IMG/VR virus record: IMGVR_UViG_3300019360_000014
Span: 1-52,118 of that record
Origin: a virus
DNA length: 52,118 nucleotides
Direction: 5' to 3' (one strand)
Shown: positions 30,305 through 38,457 of the stretch, one piece after another
Layout: the number at the start of each line of letters is the position of its first letter
Position numbering within the stretch: the stretch's first letter is position 1
Program-made: the position numbers and the translations under genes
Notes under the pieces: model-generated
What the model was told of the DNA's origin: nothing
Database searches by the model: none
What the model saw: the letters and a program-made list of their open reading frames with translations, nothing else

Positions 30305-31636
30305 ATGCCGATCAGCGCGGCGATGAAAACGCATCTGGCGCAATCCGCGACTTACCTGGCGCATCTCTTCCGCGTCGAGGAACGCCCGCGCGAGATCGTC
30401 GTCACATGGGACGCGGCCTCAATCGTCAATGTCGCCGCTCGCGGCGGCTATCTGAAAAAGAACAGCGGAACGAATGGAACCGACGATGCAGCCGCTCGGT
30501 CAATCGCAAACTTCACCGGCGATTTCTACGCGCGAATGACCGCGCGGCTCGATGGGACGGTTTATTTCGGACTTGCCACGTCGAACACAACCGCCGCGGC
30601 GTCTTCGATTAACTTCGCGCTACGGGTCGAGTTGAACGGCGCGGTGAAGGTTTACGAGGGTGGCGTCCTGAAGACCACCCATGGGACAGCGGCGCGCGCT
30701 GGCGACTGGCTGAAGGTTCAACGCGTCGGAACGACGATCACCTATTGGCTGAACCGGACGCTCGTCTACACATCGGCCACGTCGTCAAGCGGCGCGCTCT
30801 ATTGCGACACCTCTATCGCCACAACCGGCGCGACGGTCAATGAAGCGGTGTTCGGCTTCATCCCGACTGTGATTCGCGTCACCGACCATACACGAAAAAT
30901 CACCTATAACGGCGAGGTCTATAACCCTCTGCCGTTGCTGCCGACTCGATACCGGAAAAGCTCAGGGCTGCGTCCGGACAACGCCGAACTGACGCACATT
31001 CTTTCGAGCGGGGGCGTCGCCGAGGCTGACATTCTCGGCGGACGTTGGGATTACGCCCGGTTTGAATTCATCACAGTCAACTATCTCGACCTGACGATGG
31101 GTGTAGCGCAACGGATGGTGGGCAGGTTCGGCGAATTCAAGCTTGACAACGGGCGCTTCACGGCTGAATTGCGAAGCTTATCGCAGCCGCTAAGCCAGGA
31201 GATCGGCGATATTACCGGTTCGCTCTGCGTGGCGCGGCAGCTAGGTGATTTCCGTTGCGGTCAGCCGATGGACAATTACACGCACGAAACAACACTCGCG
31301 AGTGTGACGAATTCGCTCACGCTGGTGTTAGGCCTGTCGCCGGCGAAAGCCGACGCGTATTTCGAGTTCGGGTTGATCTACTTCAGGACTGGACAAAATC
31401 AATTCTATGCGCGCGAGATAAAGAACAACGCCGGCAATACAATCACGCTGCAACGTCCATTTCCATTCTTACCGCTGGCGAGCGATGCGGTGACGGTGAT
31501 AGCGGGCTGCAATCGGACGTTTGCAAAATGTAAGACGTTCGTGAACCTGAGCAATCCGTCGGGGACGAATGCGGAGAATTTTCAGGGACAACATCTGATG
31601 CCCGGGTTCGGCAAGTTATTGAGGTATCCGGAATGA
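30305..31636 (+). CDS. Tail-tip protein (DUF2163/BR0599 family) with inserted lectin-like domain
   Basis: N-terminal ~35 residues and residues ~195-443 (RVTDHTRKITYNGEVYNPL, TRYRKSSGLRPDNAELT, CVARQLGDFRCGQPM, FAKCKTF.NLSN.....FQGQHLMPG) form the DUF2163/TIGR02218 pair of DUF2460. Residues ~40-190 are an extra beta-rich domain (FTGDFYARMTARLDGTVYFGLA, WLKVQRVGTTITYWLNRTLVYTS) not part of that family. A similar domain occurs in the 32599 protein. Confidence 0.82.
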   Translation: MPISAAMKTHLAQSATYLAHLFRVEERPREIVVTWDAASIVNVAARGGYLKKNSGTNGTDDAAARSIANFTGDFYARMTARLDGTVYFGLATSNTTAAASSINFALRVELNGAVKVYEGGVLKTTHGTAARAGDWLKVQRVGTTITYWLNRTLVYTSATSSSGALYCDTSIATTGATVNEAVFGFIPTVIRVTDHTRKITYNGEVYNPLPLLPTRYRKSSGLRPDNAELTHILSSGGVAEADILGGRWDYARFEFITVNYLDLTMGVAQRMVGRFGEFKLDNGRFTAELRSLSQPLSQEIGDITGSLCVARQLGDFRCGQPMDNYTHETTLASVTNSLTLVLGLSPAKADAYFEFGLIYFRTGQNQFYAREIKNNAGNTITLQRPFPFLPLASDAVTVIAGCNRTFAKCKTFVNLSNPSGTNAENFQGQHLMPGFGKLLRYPE

Positions 31637-31659
31637 CCTCTCGAAAGTGAAAAGATCGA

Positions 31660-32160
31660 ATGGATTCGCAGTTAGCGAGCGAAGTCGAAACACGGCCAAT
31701 CATCGCCACGCGCGCGCAGTTCGTCGCGGAGTGCCGCAAGTTGCTCGGCGCGCGCTGGCAGCACCAGGGCCGCATGGAGAATGGAGTTGATTGCGTGGGT
31801 CTGCTCGTCGTGCCGGCGCTGCGCCTCGGCATTCTCAAGGTCGGGGACGACAAATCGGATTATCAGCGCAACGCGCAGAATGACCGGCTCGATTGTTTAC
31901 TGCATTACCACTGCCGGCGACTCCCGGACTGGCGCGAGGCGAGACCCGCCGACGTTCTCGCAATCAAATATAAAGAGCATTTGCAGCATGTGATGGTGGT
32001 TACACAGGCCCATGATCCGCGCTGGGGCTTTCACATAATTCACTCTTTCGGCTCCACCGAGATGGGCGGCGGCGTGGTCGAGCATAGGCTTGATGATGTG
32101 TGGCTTAAGAGCCATAGGGCAAGGATTCATGCGGCTTTTCAGATACGAGGAGTTGGATAA
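31660..32160 (+). CDS. NlpC/P60 family tail peptidase
   Basis: C45 in GVDCVGLLV, H110 in LQHVMVV and H125 or H128 in WGFHIIHSF form the Cys-His-His triad of NlpC/P60 cysteine peptidases. In tails they cleave peptidoglycan stem peptides during DNA entry. It follows DUF2460/DUF2163 as in gene transfer agents. Confidence 0.82.
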   Translation: MDSQLASEVETRPIIATRAQFVAECRKLLGARWQHQGRMENGVDCVGLLVVPALRLGILKVGDDKSDYQRNAQNDRLDCLLHYHCRRLPDWREARPADVLAIKYKEHLQHVMVVTQAHDPRWGFHIIHSFGSTEMGGGVVEHRLDDVWLKSHRARIHAAFQIRGVG

Positions 32161-32595
32161 ATGGAAAAATTACAAGTGGAATTCACCGACCGCTACGACG
32201 GCAATCCGCCATCCTGGTTACAGGGCTGTTTTGAGTGCGAGGCGATGGGCGCCTATCCGGTAAAAGCGCATCTTGCCACTCACCTCAACTTGCAGGGGCG
32301 TGACGACATGCCCGATCCCGTATCGGACTACGAGCGCGCCTACATTGAGGCGGTAATTGCAGCAGGCGGCTCTCAGGATGACTGCTGGTATTTTGTGCCG
32401 TGTCCGCATTGCGATGGTACCGCTCGCGTTTCCTGGCTGCGGACGATTGCCCGGATTCCGCGCTGGCTCTGGAAGGGTATTCGATTCACGCTGATTGAAG
32501 CGCCGCGCGCGTCGCCTCACATATCATATCGCGCGAGCGCCTGGCTCGGTTTTAAGTGTGCGTTTCTCGTTGACTTAGAATTGTGGAAACCGTAA
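32161..32595 (+). CDS. Hypothetical protein with Cys motifs (144 aa)
   Basis: GGAG 7 nt before ATG 32161. Contains C-x2-C (CFEC near residue 23; CPHC near residue 80) and a hydrophobic basic C-terminus (IARIPRWLWKGIRFTLIEA). It may bind zinc. Lies between NlpC/P60 and the host-specificity gene; not recognised. Confidence 0.5.
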   Translation: MEKLQVEFTDRYDGNPPSWLQGCFECEAMGAYPVKAHLATHLNLQGRDDMPDPVSDYERAYIEAVIAAGGSQDDCWYFVPCPHCDGTARVSWLRTIARIPRWLWKGIRFTLIEAPRASPHISYRASAWLGFKCAFLVDLELWKP

Positions 32596-32598
32596 CCC

Positions 32599-35500
32599 GT
32601 GAAGCAAGCGACCTGCTCGAAAACCTGGCTCCTCTGGCTCGCGCTCTTCCTGGCGCTCTGGCTGGATTGCGTCTTCCCACTGACCGATCAGCCGGTCTAC
32701 CGCGCCGAACCCTTCAGCCTGACCGCCCTCTTCATCTCTCTGGCATTCTCCGCCGCTTCCTATGCGATCCAGCGCATCTTCGGCCCCAAGCCGCCGAAAG
32801 TGACGCGCGGGCAAATGTCCGGCGAGTTGTTCATTCAGAATGCCGACGAAGGGACGCCTATAGCGGAAATTTACGGCGCAGCGCCCGCGAAAACCACTAG
32901 CGCCGCAGTATGGGAGAATCTCACCAAAGCCTTCGTAAACGCTGACGGTAACCTGCAAAACGACAATACCGGCTTCGATGAATGTTATACCGACGCCGAA
33001 GGCACGGGAGACAGCGGCGGGTCGGTGATTCAGTTGATCACGGGCGGCGATTTCGAGGTCGCCTGGACATTCAGAGCTTCAGCCGCCGAAACATCCGGGG
33101 ACAGCGGTCGTTCGTTTCTCGGCCTACACGCGGGAAGCTTCACGCTCGATTTCAAGTTGTGGCGCTACACGATGCATGTCTCGACCGAGCTAAATACGTC
33201 AGGCACGCCGCATCCACCCAATAGCGTATTCGTTTATGAGGGCGCGCCGCCGAACAAAGCATTCCTGGACGCCGTCTGGAGCGAGGGCGATACATTGAGG
33301 ATTCGTTGTGTCAGCGGCGTCGTTACCTATTGGTACAAAGACACATTGATGTATACATCGCCGCTTGCGCCGATCTATCCTTTGCGGATTTGCGCCTCGA
33401 TGGCCTGCCACAACTCAACGGTCGAAGACCTGACCATCAGTCTGCCCGCGACGGACAACAAGGGCGGGATCAAGACCGCCGGAACGGTGATCTGGTGTAA
33501 GGAGCCGCGCAAGGTCGTTACAAAGGAAAAGAAGGGCGGGAAGGGCGCGCCCAAGCAGACCGTTGAAACGATCACCTACTACACTGACCTGGCGGTGCTC
33601 GTTGCGCGAGGCCGGCAGCGGCTCAAGAAAGTCTGGGCGAACGCGGATCTTATCGTTGACCTCGATGCGGCCACAGGAAAACCAACCGGCGTACTCGATC
33701 CAAACGCGGTCAGCGCGACGGTTTATTCGACAACTGTGCCGCCCAAGCTGACCGATCCTCGATCGCCGTTCATACTGCGGGTGGCAGGCCTTCTGCTGTT
33801 GGCATCGATCGCTGGCGGCGGGGGATCTTCGATGCGTTGGTATCCAGGGGATTACGAGCAGTTGCCGGATCCGCTAATCGAAGCCGACGTCGGGGTAGGG
33901 AACGCGCCCGCCTATCGTGGCTGGGCCTACCTCGTCATCGAAAACTTCAACATCAGCAAATATGGCGGCGTTCCGACGTTCCTGATCCTCTGCGAGAATG
34001 CGGATATAGATTCGCTCTCAGAGGTCGCAAACCATCTTTGCGAGCGCGTCGAGGTCGAGCCGGGCGATCGGGATTTCTCGGTCTTCAATGGCCAACAGGT
34101 GCGCGGATTGATCGTGCAGCAGCCACAGTCCCCGCGCCAGACTCTGGAGCTGGCGGCGACGCCGTACAAGGCCGAGTTCTTCGAGACGGTGGATGGGTCG
34201 CTGACCGGCGTCTACTTCGGCGGCGCATCGGTCGTAACGATCGACAACGATGAGTTGGGTATGCGGGAAGGCGATCAGGTAAGCACGCAGGGCGAGATGG
34301 GCAACAAGCTTGAATTCAGCTTGGTCGCCGATGATCAATTGCCACGACAACTTAGCGTTACAGCCTTCGACCCGTTCAAGGATCACGAAAACACGACTCA
34401 GCACGCATATCGCATGACGGGCTACAGTCAGGGCGTTGAGCAACTAGCGCTGACGATGGCGCTCTCGCCTGACGAGACGCGCCAGGCCGCCGAGCGACTG
34501 CTTTATCAGCGCCACGTCGAACGAGAATCGGCGGCGATGCGACTACCCTGGAAGTACGCCTATTTAAATCCGACCGATATTGTCACCATCAACCTGAACT
34601 CGATCTCCCACCGGCTACGCATAGGACAAATCGCGGGCGCCGTGCCCGGGCTTCTCGAATTTCAGAGCGCGTCCGATCATCTTGAAATCTATTCGCAGGC
34701 GATCGCTGGGACTTCGGGCAACGGCCGGCCGCCCGCCACGGTCAGCGCCCCTGTCGCCTCGATCGCGCTCCTGGTTGACACCGCGACGCTGCGCGACCTT
34801 GACGACATGGCGGGATATTACGCGGCCGTTGTTCCGGTCTCTGATGGCGAGTGGAATGGAGCCGCGCTCTATAAGGATCGCGGCGCAGGATATGATCTCA
34901 TCGAAAAATTCCTCGCGCCGGCGACGGCCGGCGTTCTGGTGAACGCGGTCACGCCGACAAATATTACGACTTTCGACGAGACGATGACCGTCACGGTTGA
35001 TCTGTACGGCGCGACTGCGACGCTCGAGAGCGCGTCGGAGTTGGTCGTCCTCAACGGCGCGAATGCGGCGCTGCTCGGCGATGGCATGATCTTTCAGTTT
35101 AAGAACGCCGTACAGGTCGGAGGCTTTGATAACCGGTGGAACTTGACGGGCTTGTTGTGGGGCCGCCGCGGCAGCGACTTCGCGCTTGGCCCGATACCCG
35201 CAGGCTCTCGCTTTCTATTGCTGGACGGCGCAGCGCTGTTCATTCCGAACGATATCGCAGAGCGCAATATCGCGCGCAATTTCAAAGCGGTGACAAACGG
35301 TTTCGCGATTGACGACACCGCGTCGACCTCTTTCACGTGGAACTGTCGCACGCTGATGCCGCTCTCGGTCGTGGACGTACAGGGAACACGCGACGGGTCG
35401 AACAATCTCACGATCACATGGAAGAGACGAACGCGCGTCGGCGGGGCGTGGATTGATTATGTTGACGCGCCGCTGAGCGAGGCGAGCGAGGCGTATGAAG

Positions 35501-35679
35501 TGGATGTCATGAATGGCTCGACGGTCGTGCGAACGATCAACGCGACAAGCCAGACGGCGAGCTATTCGGCGGCGAATCAAACGACGGACGGGTTTACGCC
35601 CGGCAATCCGATCACGGTGAAAATCTATCAAATATCGGCCACCGTTGGCCGCGGCTTTGTGAGAACTACGACGGTGTAA
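32599..35679 (+). CDS. Host-specificity / tail-tip protein (gpJ/GTA baseplate-like)
   Basis: 1026 aa, GTG start. Residues 8-60 hold two hydrophobic segments, usual for this family, then FGPKPPKVTRGQMSGELFIQ and IAEIYGA. Residues ~120-285 are a lectin-like insertion (GGDFEVAWTFRAS, FTLDFKLWRYTMHV, IRCVSGVVTYWYKDTLMYTS). The rest follows the phage-tail/GTA multidomain protein: ISKYGGVPTFLILCENADID, VEPGDRDFSVFNGQQVRGLIVQQP, YRMTGYSQG, PWKYAYLNPTDIVTIN, TGLLWGRRGSDFALG and a C-terminal FnIII-like domain. It likely contacts the receptor. Confidence 0.82.
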   Translation: MKQATCSKTWLLWLALFLALWLDCVFPLTDQPVYRAEPFSLTALFISLAFSAASYAIQRIFGPKPPKVTRGQMSGELFIQNADEGTPIAEIYGAAPAKTTSAAVWENLTKAFVNADGNLQNDNTGFDECYTDAEGTGDSGGSVIQLITGGDFEVAWTFRASAAETSGDSGRSFLGLHAGSFTLDFKLWRYTMHVSTELNTSGTPHPPNSVFVYEGAPPNKAFLDAVWSEGDTLRIRCVSGVVTYWYKDTLMYTSPLAPIYPLRICASMACHNSTVEDLTISLPATDNKGGIKTAGTVIWCKEPRKVVTKEKKGGKGAPKQTVETITYYTDLAVLVARGRQRLKKVWANADLIVDLDAATGKPTGVLDPNAVSATVYSTTVPPKLTDPRSPFILRVAGLLLLASIAGGGGSSMRWYPGDYEQLPDPLIEADVGVGNAPAYRGWAYLVIENFNISKYGGVPTFLILCENADIDSLSEVANHLCERVEVEPGDRDFSVFNGQQVRGLIVQQPQSPRQTLELAATPYKAEFFETVDGSLTGVYFGGASVVTIDNDELGMREGDQVSTQGEMGNKLEFSLVADDQLPRQLSVTAFDPFKDHENTTQHAYRMTGYSQGVEQLALTMALSPDETRQAAERLLYQRHVERESAAMRLPWKYAYLNPTDIVTINLNSISHRLRIGQIAGAVPGLLEFQSASDHLEIYSQAIAGTSGNGRPPATVSAPVASIALLVDTATLRDLDDMAGYYAAVVPVSDGEWNGAALYKDRGAGYDLIEKFLAPATAGVLVNAVTPTNITTFDETMTVTVDLYGATATLESASELVVLNGANAALLGDGMIFQFKNAVQVGGFDNRWNLTGLLWGRRGSDFALGPIPAGSRFLLLDGAALFIPNDIAERNIARNFKAVTNGFAIDDTASTSFTWNCRTLMPLSVVDVQGTRDGSNNLTITWKRRTRVGGAWIDYVDAPLSEASEAYEVDVMNGSTVVRTINATSQTASYSAANQTTDGFTPGNPITVKIYQISATVGRGFVRTTTV

Positions 35680-35681
35680 TT

Positions 35682-36395
35682 ATGGCAACTACCACGAACC
35701 TACTTGCGACAAAAATTGAGGCGAGCCAGGGCCAAAAGGAAGTAACCGCAAATGCCGCGTTTGATGTTTTCGATAAGGCCATCGCCGGCGCTCTGTCTCA
35801 AGCGATTACGACGGCCGACGTAACCCTGACCGACGATCAAGCGCGCAACGCCATCATTACCCTGACTGGAACCCTGACCGGCAATCGAAACCTGATCGCG
35901 CCGGCCAGGACGAAGATTTATGCGGTCTACAATAATACCTCCGGCGCGTTCACTGTTACGGTCAAGACTTCCGGCGGGACCGGCGTTGTCGTTCCGCAGA
36001 AGGGTAGGGCGGTCGTTTATTGCGATGGGACAAACGTCGTGGCGCTGACCTCCGACGCTTACGACATGGCCGCGATGAAAGCAGGGAAGCCCGCCGCGTC
36101 CGAAGTGATTATGCGCTTCGTCTGCGTCCGTCCCTTCACGATTCCACAGGACTTCGCGCAATCGCGAGCTGTCGCCGGCGTCGCTGCGACAGCGTCCACG
36201 ACGTTCGATTGCAAGAAGAATGGAGCCGCCGCGTTCGGCACATTCAATTTCGCGGGGGCTGCGACCGTGGCGACCTTTACGCTCGCCTCCGCTACGGCGT
36301 TTGCGCCTGGCGACATCCTGACGATTGTCGCGCCGGCGTCGCCCGACGCCACGCTTGCGGACGTTGCCATCACGATAAGGAGCCTGCTTAGCTGA
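35682..36395 (+). CDS. Tail fibre protein
   Basis: N-terminal TTTNLLATKIEASQGQKEVTANAAFDVFDKAI, then DVTLTDDQARNAIITLTGTLTGNRNLI and VYNNTSGAFTVTVKTSGGTGVVVPQ, match common phage/GTA-like fibre proteins. The C-terminus is a small beta-sandwich ending in IVAPASPDATLADVAITI. Starts 2 nt after the previous stop. Confidence 0.7.
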   Translation: MATTTNLLATKIEASQGQKEVTANAAFDVFDKAIAGALSQAITTADVTLTDDQARNAIITLTGTLTGNRNLIAPARTKIYAVYNNTSGAFTVTVKTSGGTGVVVPQKGRAVVYCDGTNVVALTSDAYDMAAMKAGKPAASEVIMRFVCVRPFTIPQDFAQSRAVAGVAATASTTFDCKKNGAAAFGTFNFAGAATVATFTLASATAFAPGDILTIVAPASPDATLADVAITIRSLLS

Positions 36396-37222
36396 TGCCC
36401 GTCATAATCGTCAGTCCGGATTTTACGGGAGACGTTCGCGGCTCGTCCCAGGGCGTCGCAACCGCGACCGCCGTCGGCAACTACGCAGCGTCAGGCATCG
36501 GCTCATCAGCTGGTGTGGCGGCCCCGTATGGAACCACTTTTGACCCGACGACGATTTCCGGCCTAAAACTGTGGGTGGCTGCGCGATTCTTCACTGACAA
36601 GCAGGACAGCGATCAGGTTGCGACATGGGCGGATAAGAGCGGGCAGGGAAACGATCTGACGCAGTCAACCGCAGGCGCGCGACCGCTCTACAAGCAGAAC
36701 ATTATCGGCGGTAAACCCGCATTGCTATTCGACGCGGTTAACGACTTCCTGACCATCCCGAATTTCCTATCAGGGTTTACCGCCGGCGAGATATTCATCG
36801 TCGTAAAGCGCAGAGTCGAGACCCCGGCGAGTAGCGCGGTTTCGGGCTTCTGGGAATTCGGCACGTCCAGTTTTGCGACGAACTGGCCATTTACCGATAA
36901 CAACGTTTACGACGATTGGGGGACGACCGTCCGCAAGTCAACCGGCAACCCGACGCCGTTACTCGCCGATCCCAATGTTTACAACGTGTCGAGCGCGTCG
37001 GGCGCGTGGACTTCGCGATTCAACGGGACGCAGCATTTCACGACTGGGAGTAATACGGTTGGTTTCACGACGACGCCGAGCCTTGGGCGCAGTCAGGTCA
37101 CGGGACTCGATATTTTCTTCGACGGCTGGTTCGCCGAAGCGCTGATCTTCGATAACGTATTAAGCGGCGGCGACAGGACGACGGTCACCGACGCGCTGAA
37201 GGCGATCTATGGGATCGTATAA
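36395..37222 (+). CDS. LamG-like lectin-domain fibre protein
   Basis: The start overlaps the previous stop (TGATG). After a short Ser/Gly leader, residues ~50-275 form a concanavalin-like domain: ISGLKLWVAARF, VATWADKSGQGNDLTQ, GKPALLFDAVNDFLTIP, FDGWFAEALIFD. Such modules bind glycans; likely a receptor-binding fibre component. Confidence 0.7.
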   Translation: MPVIIVSPDFTGDVRGSSQGVATATAVGNYAASGIGSSAGVAAPYGTTFDPTTISGLKLWVAARFFTDKQDSDQVATWADKSGQGNDLTQSTAGARPLYKQNIIGGKPALLFDAVNDFLTIPNFLSGFTAGEIFIVVKRRVETPASSAVSGFWEFGTSSFATNWPFTDNNVYDDWGTTVRKSTGNPTPLLADPNVYNVSSASGAWTSRFNGTQHFTTGSNTVGFTTTPSLGRSQVTGLDIFFDGWFAEALIFDNVLSGGDRTTVTDALKAIYGIV

Positions 37223-37231
37223 GGAGGGATT

Positions 37232-37636
37232 ATGCCGGGATCGAAATCTAACTATCTCGAAAACACGCTGCTCGATGAGGTGCTCGGCGGGACCGGTTAC
37301 ACGCCTGCGGCGACAGTCTACATCGCGCTCTACACCACCGCTCCCACCGACGCTGGCGGCGGAACGGAGGTCTCAGGCGGTAGTTATGCGCGAAAGAGCG
37401 TCACGAACAATACCACCAACTGGCCGAACGCGAGCGGCGGGAGCAAGTCGAACGGAACGGCCATCACCTTTACGACCGCCTCAGCGTCCTGGGGGACCGT
37501 TGTCGCGTTCGGGATCTTCGATGACCCGACCGCAGGCAACTTGCTTTATTGGGGCGACGTATCGCCGAGCAAGGCCATCGGGAATGGTGACACATTTGAA
37601 TTCAAGGTAGGGAATTTGGTTATCACCGAGGATTGA
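37232..37636 (+). CDS. Tail-fibre-associated protein, full-length paralogue of 5212
   Basis: AAGGAGG before ATG. MPGSKSNYLENTLLDEVLGG, VYIALYTTAPTDAGGGTEVSGG, NNTTNWPNASGG, WGTVVAFGIFDDPTAGNLLYWG make up the complete 134-aa family seen in many phage tail modules. It is the last gene of the structural operon, with a strong terminator 120 nt later. Confidence 0.75.
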   Translation: MPGSKSNYLENTLLDEVLGGTGYTPAATVYIALYTTAPTDAGGGTEVSGGSYARKSVTNNTTNWPNASGGSKSNGTAITFTTASASWGTVVAFGIFDDPTAGNLLYWGDVSPSKAIGNGDTFEFKVGNLVITED

Positions 37637-37759
37637 AGCTCGACAGTGTAAGGGAGGAGCAAGGCCGCCAATTTATGCTTCCAGTTACACAATAAAGAAA
37701 AGTAATGGGTTGAGGTATACCTATCGAGTCCGATAATAGTTGTTATGTTGGAAAAAGGG
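37637..37759 (+). other. Non-coding 3' region of the structural operon
   Basis: No reading frame of note. A GGAGG at 37652 is not followed by a usable start. I see nothing else certain before the terminator. Confidence 0.5.
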
Positions 37760-37797
37760 AAGCCGCCAATAAGCATCGCTTATTGGCGGCTTTCTTT
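37760..37797. terminator. Bidirectional terminator between structural and accessory operons
   Basis: Perfect 15-bp stem (37760-37774 with 37778-37792) and a 3-nt loop. Plus-strand tail TTTCTTTT; on the minus strand the tail is TCCCTTTTT. It closes the + strand tail operon and the minus-strand accessory operon, which converge here. Confidence 0.92.
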
Positions 37798-37992
37798 TCA
37801 TTGGCCTTGGCCAGCAACGGTGGTGACCGCGCTGGCCTTTGAAACCAAAACTGTTTGCTGAACAATAGACACCGCTTGGGCGGCGCATGGTTTCGTGTAT
37901 ATCCTACCCGAACCATTCCTGTTTTTCAATCCCTTCCTCGTCTGTCGCCGGCTGCGGCGTCTCACTGTTTCATCGGCCGTTCCGATGAACAT
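37798..37992 (-). CDS. Possible small basic protein (64 aa)
   Basis: ATG 37992 overlaps the stop of the repeat protein (TAATG), which suggests coupling. MFIGTADETVRRRSRRQTRK... is basic with a Thr/Val-rich end. Unrecognised. It is the last frame before the bidirectional terminator. Confidence 0.35.
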   Translation of the reverse strand: MFIGTADETVRRRSRRQTRKGLKNRNGSGRIYTKPCAAQAVSIVQQTVLVSKASAVTTVAGQGQ

Positions 37993-38420
37993 TAATTCGT
38001 AAACTTCTCTCGTGCGCCGCCTCGATTGCGCGGGCCTTGGTGACGGCAATGATTGACCACTTGGTCCCACGCCACGACGTGGCTCGATCCCCACGCCACG
38101 ACGCTGCTCGATCCCCACGCCACGACGTGGCTCGATCCCCGCGCCACGACGTGGCTCGATCCCCACGCCTCGACGCTGCTCGATCCCCACGCCACGACGT
38201 GGCTCGATCCCCGCGCCACGACGTGGCTCGATCCCCACGCCTCGACGCTGCTCGATCCCCGCGCCACAACGTGGCTCGATCCCCGCGCCACAACGTGGCT
38301 ATTGCCTGGCGTCCGATTGATCGTTACCTCATCGTTGGCAACGATCTGGATTTCTACCCACTCTTCTTGATCTCCCAGTGCGTCCCATTCTTCCTGGCAG
38401 GTTATTTTGATAATCGTCAT
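37992..38420 (-). CDS. Beta-solenoid repeat protein (8-residue repeats)
   Basis: GGAG precedes ATG 38420. Residues 1-38 (MTIIKITCQEEWDAL...VEIQIVANDEVTINR) match the N-terminal cap of a phage protein group with right-handed solenoid-like repeats. Then about ten repeats of the form xSSxVxA[R/W]G, eight residues each, in a higher-order pattern of three. The C-terminal 25 residues (NHCRHQGPRNRGGAREKFTN) look out of frame: an alternative frame encodes VTKARAIEA, shared with the 46507 protein. Function unknown. Confidence 0.6.
   Translation of the reverse strand: MTIIKITCQEEWDALGDQEEWVEIQIVANDEVTINRTPGNSHVVARGSSHVVARGSSSVEAWGSSHVVARGSSHVVAWGSSSVEAWGSSHVVARGSSHVVAWGSSSVVAWGSSHVVAWDQVVNHCRHQGPRNRGGAREKFTN
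38065..38304. repeat. 24-bp tandem repeat array inside the solenoid gene
   Basis: From 38072 the 24-bp unit (core CCACGACGTGGCTCGATCCC) recurs about 9.6 times. Units 3-5 and 6-8 are near-identical triplets, giving a 72-bp super-repeat. Because 24 is a multiple of three, all minus-strand frames stay open across it. Not a CRISPR: there are no unique spacers. Confidence 0.92.
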
Positions 38421-38457
38421 GTGATCTCCAGGTGTCGTGATATTGACCTATGGTCAT

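Noticed and set aside
38065-38304. Possible CRISPR array
   Set aside because: Units are directly adjacent and nearly identical, with no unique spacers, and they are in frame with a protein gene.
38053-38370. Open frames of Arg- or Thr-rich repeats on the + strand and in other minus frames across the 24-bp array
   Set aside because: A repeat unit divisible by three keeps every frame open. Only the minus frame starting at 38420 has a non-repeat N-terminus with a ribosome site.
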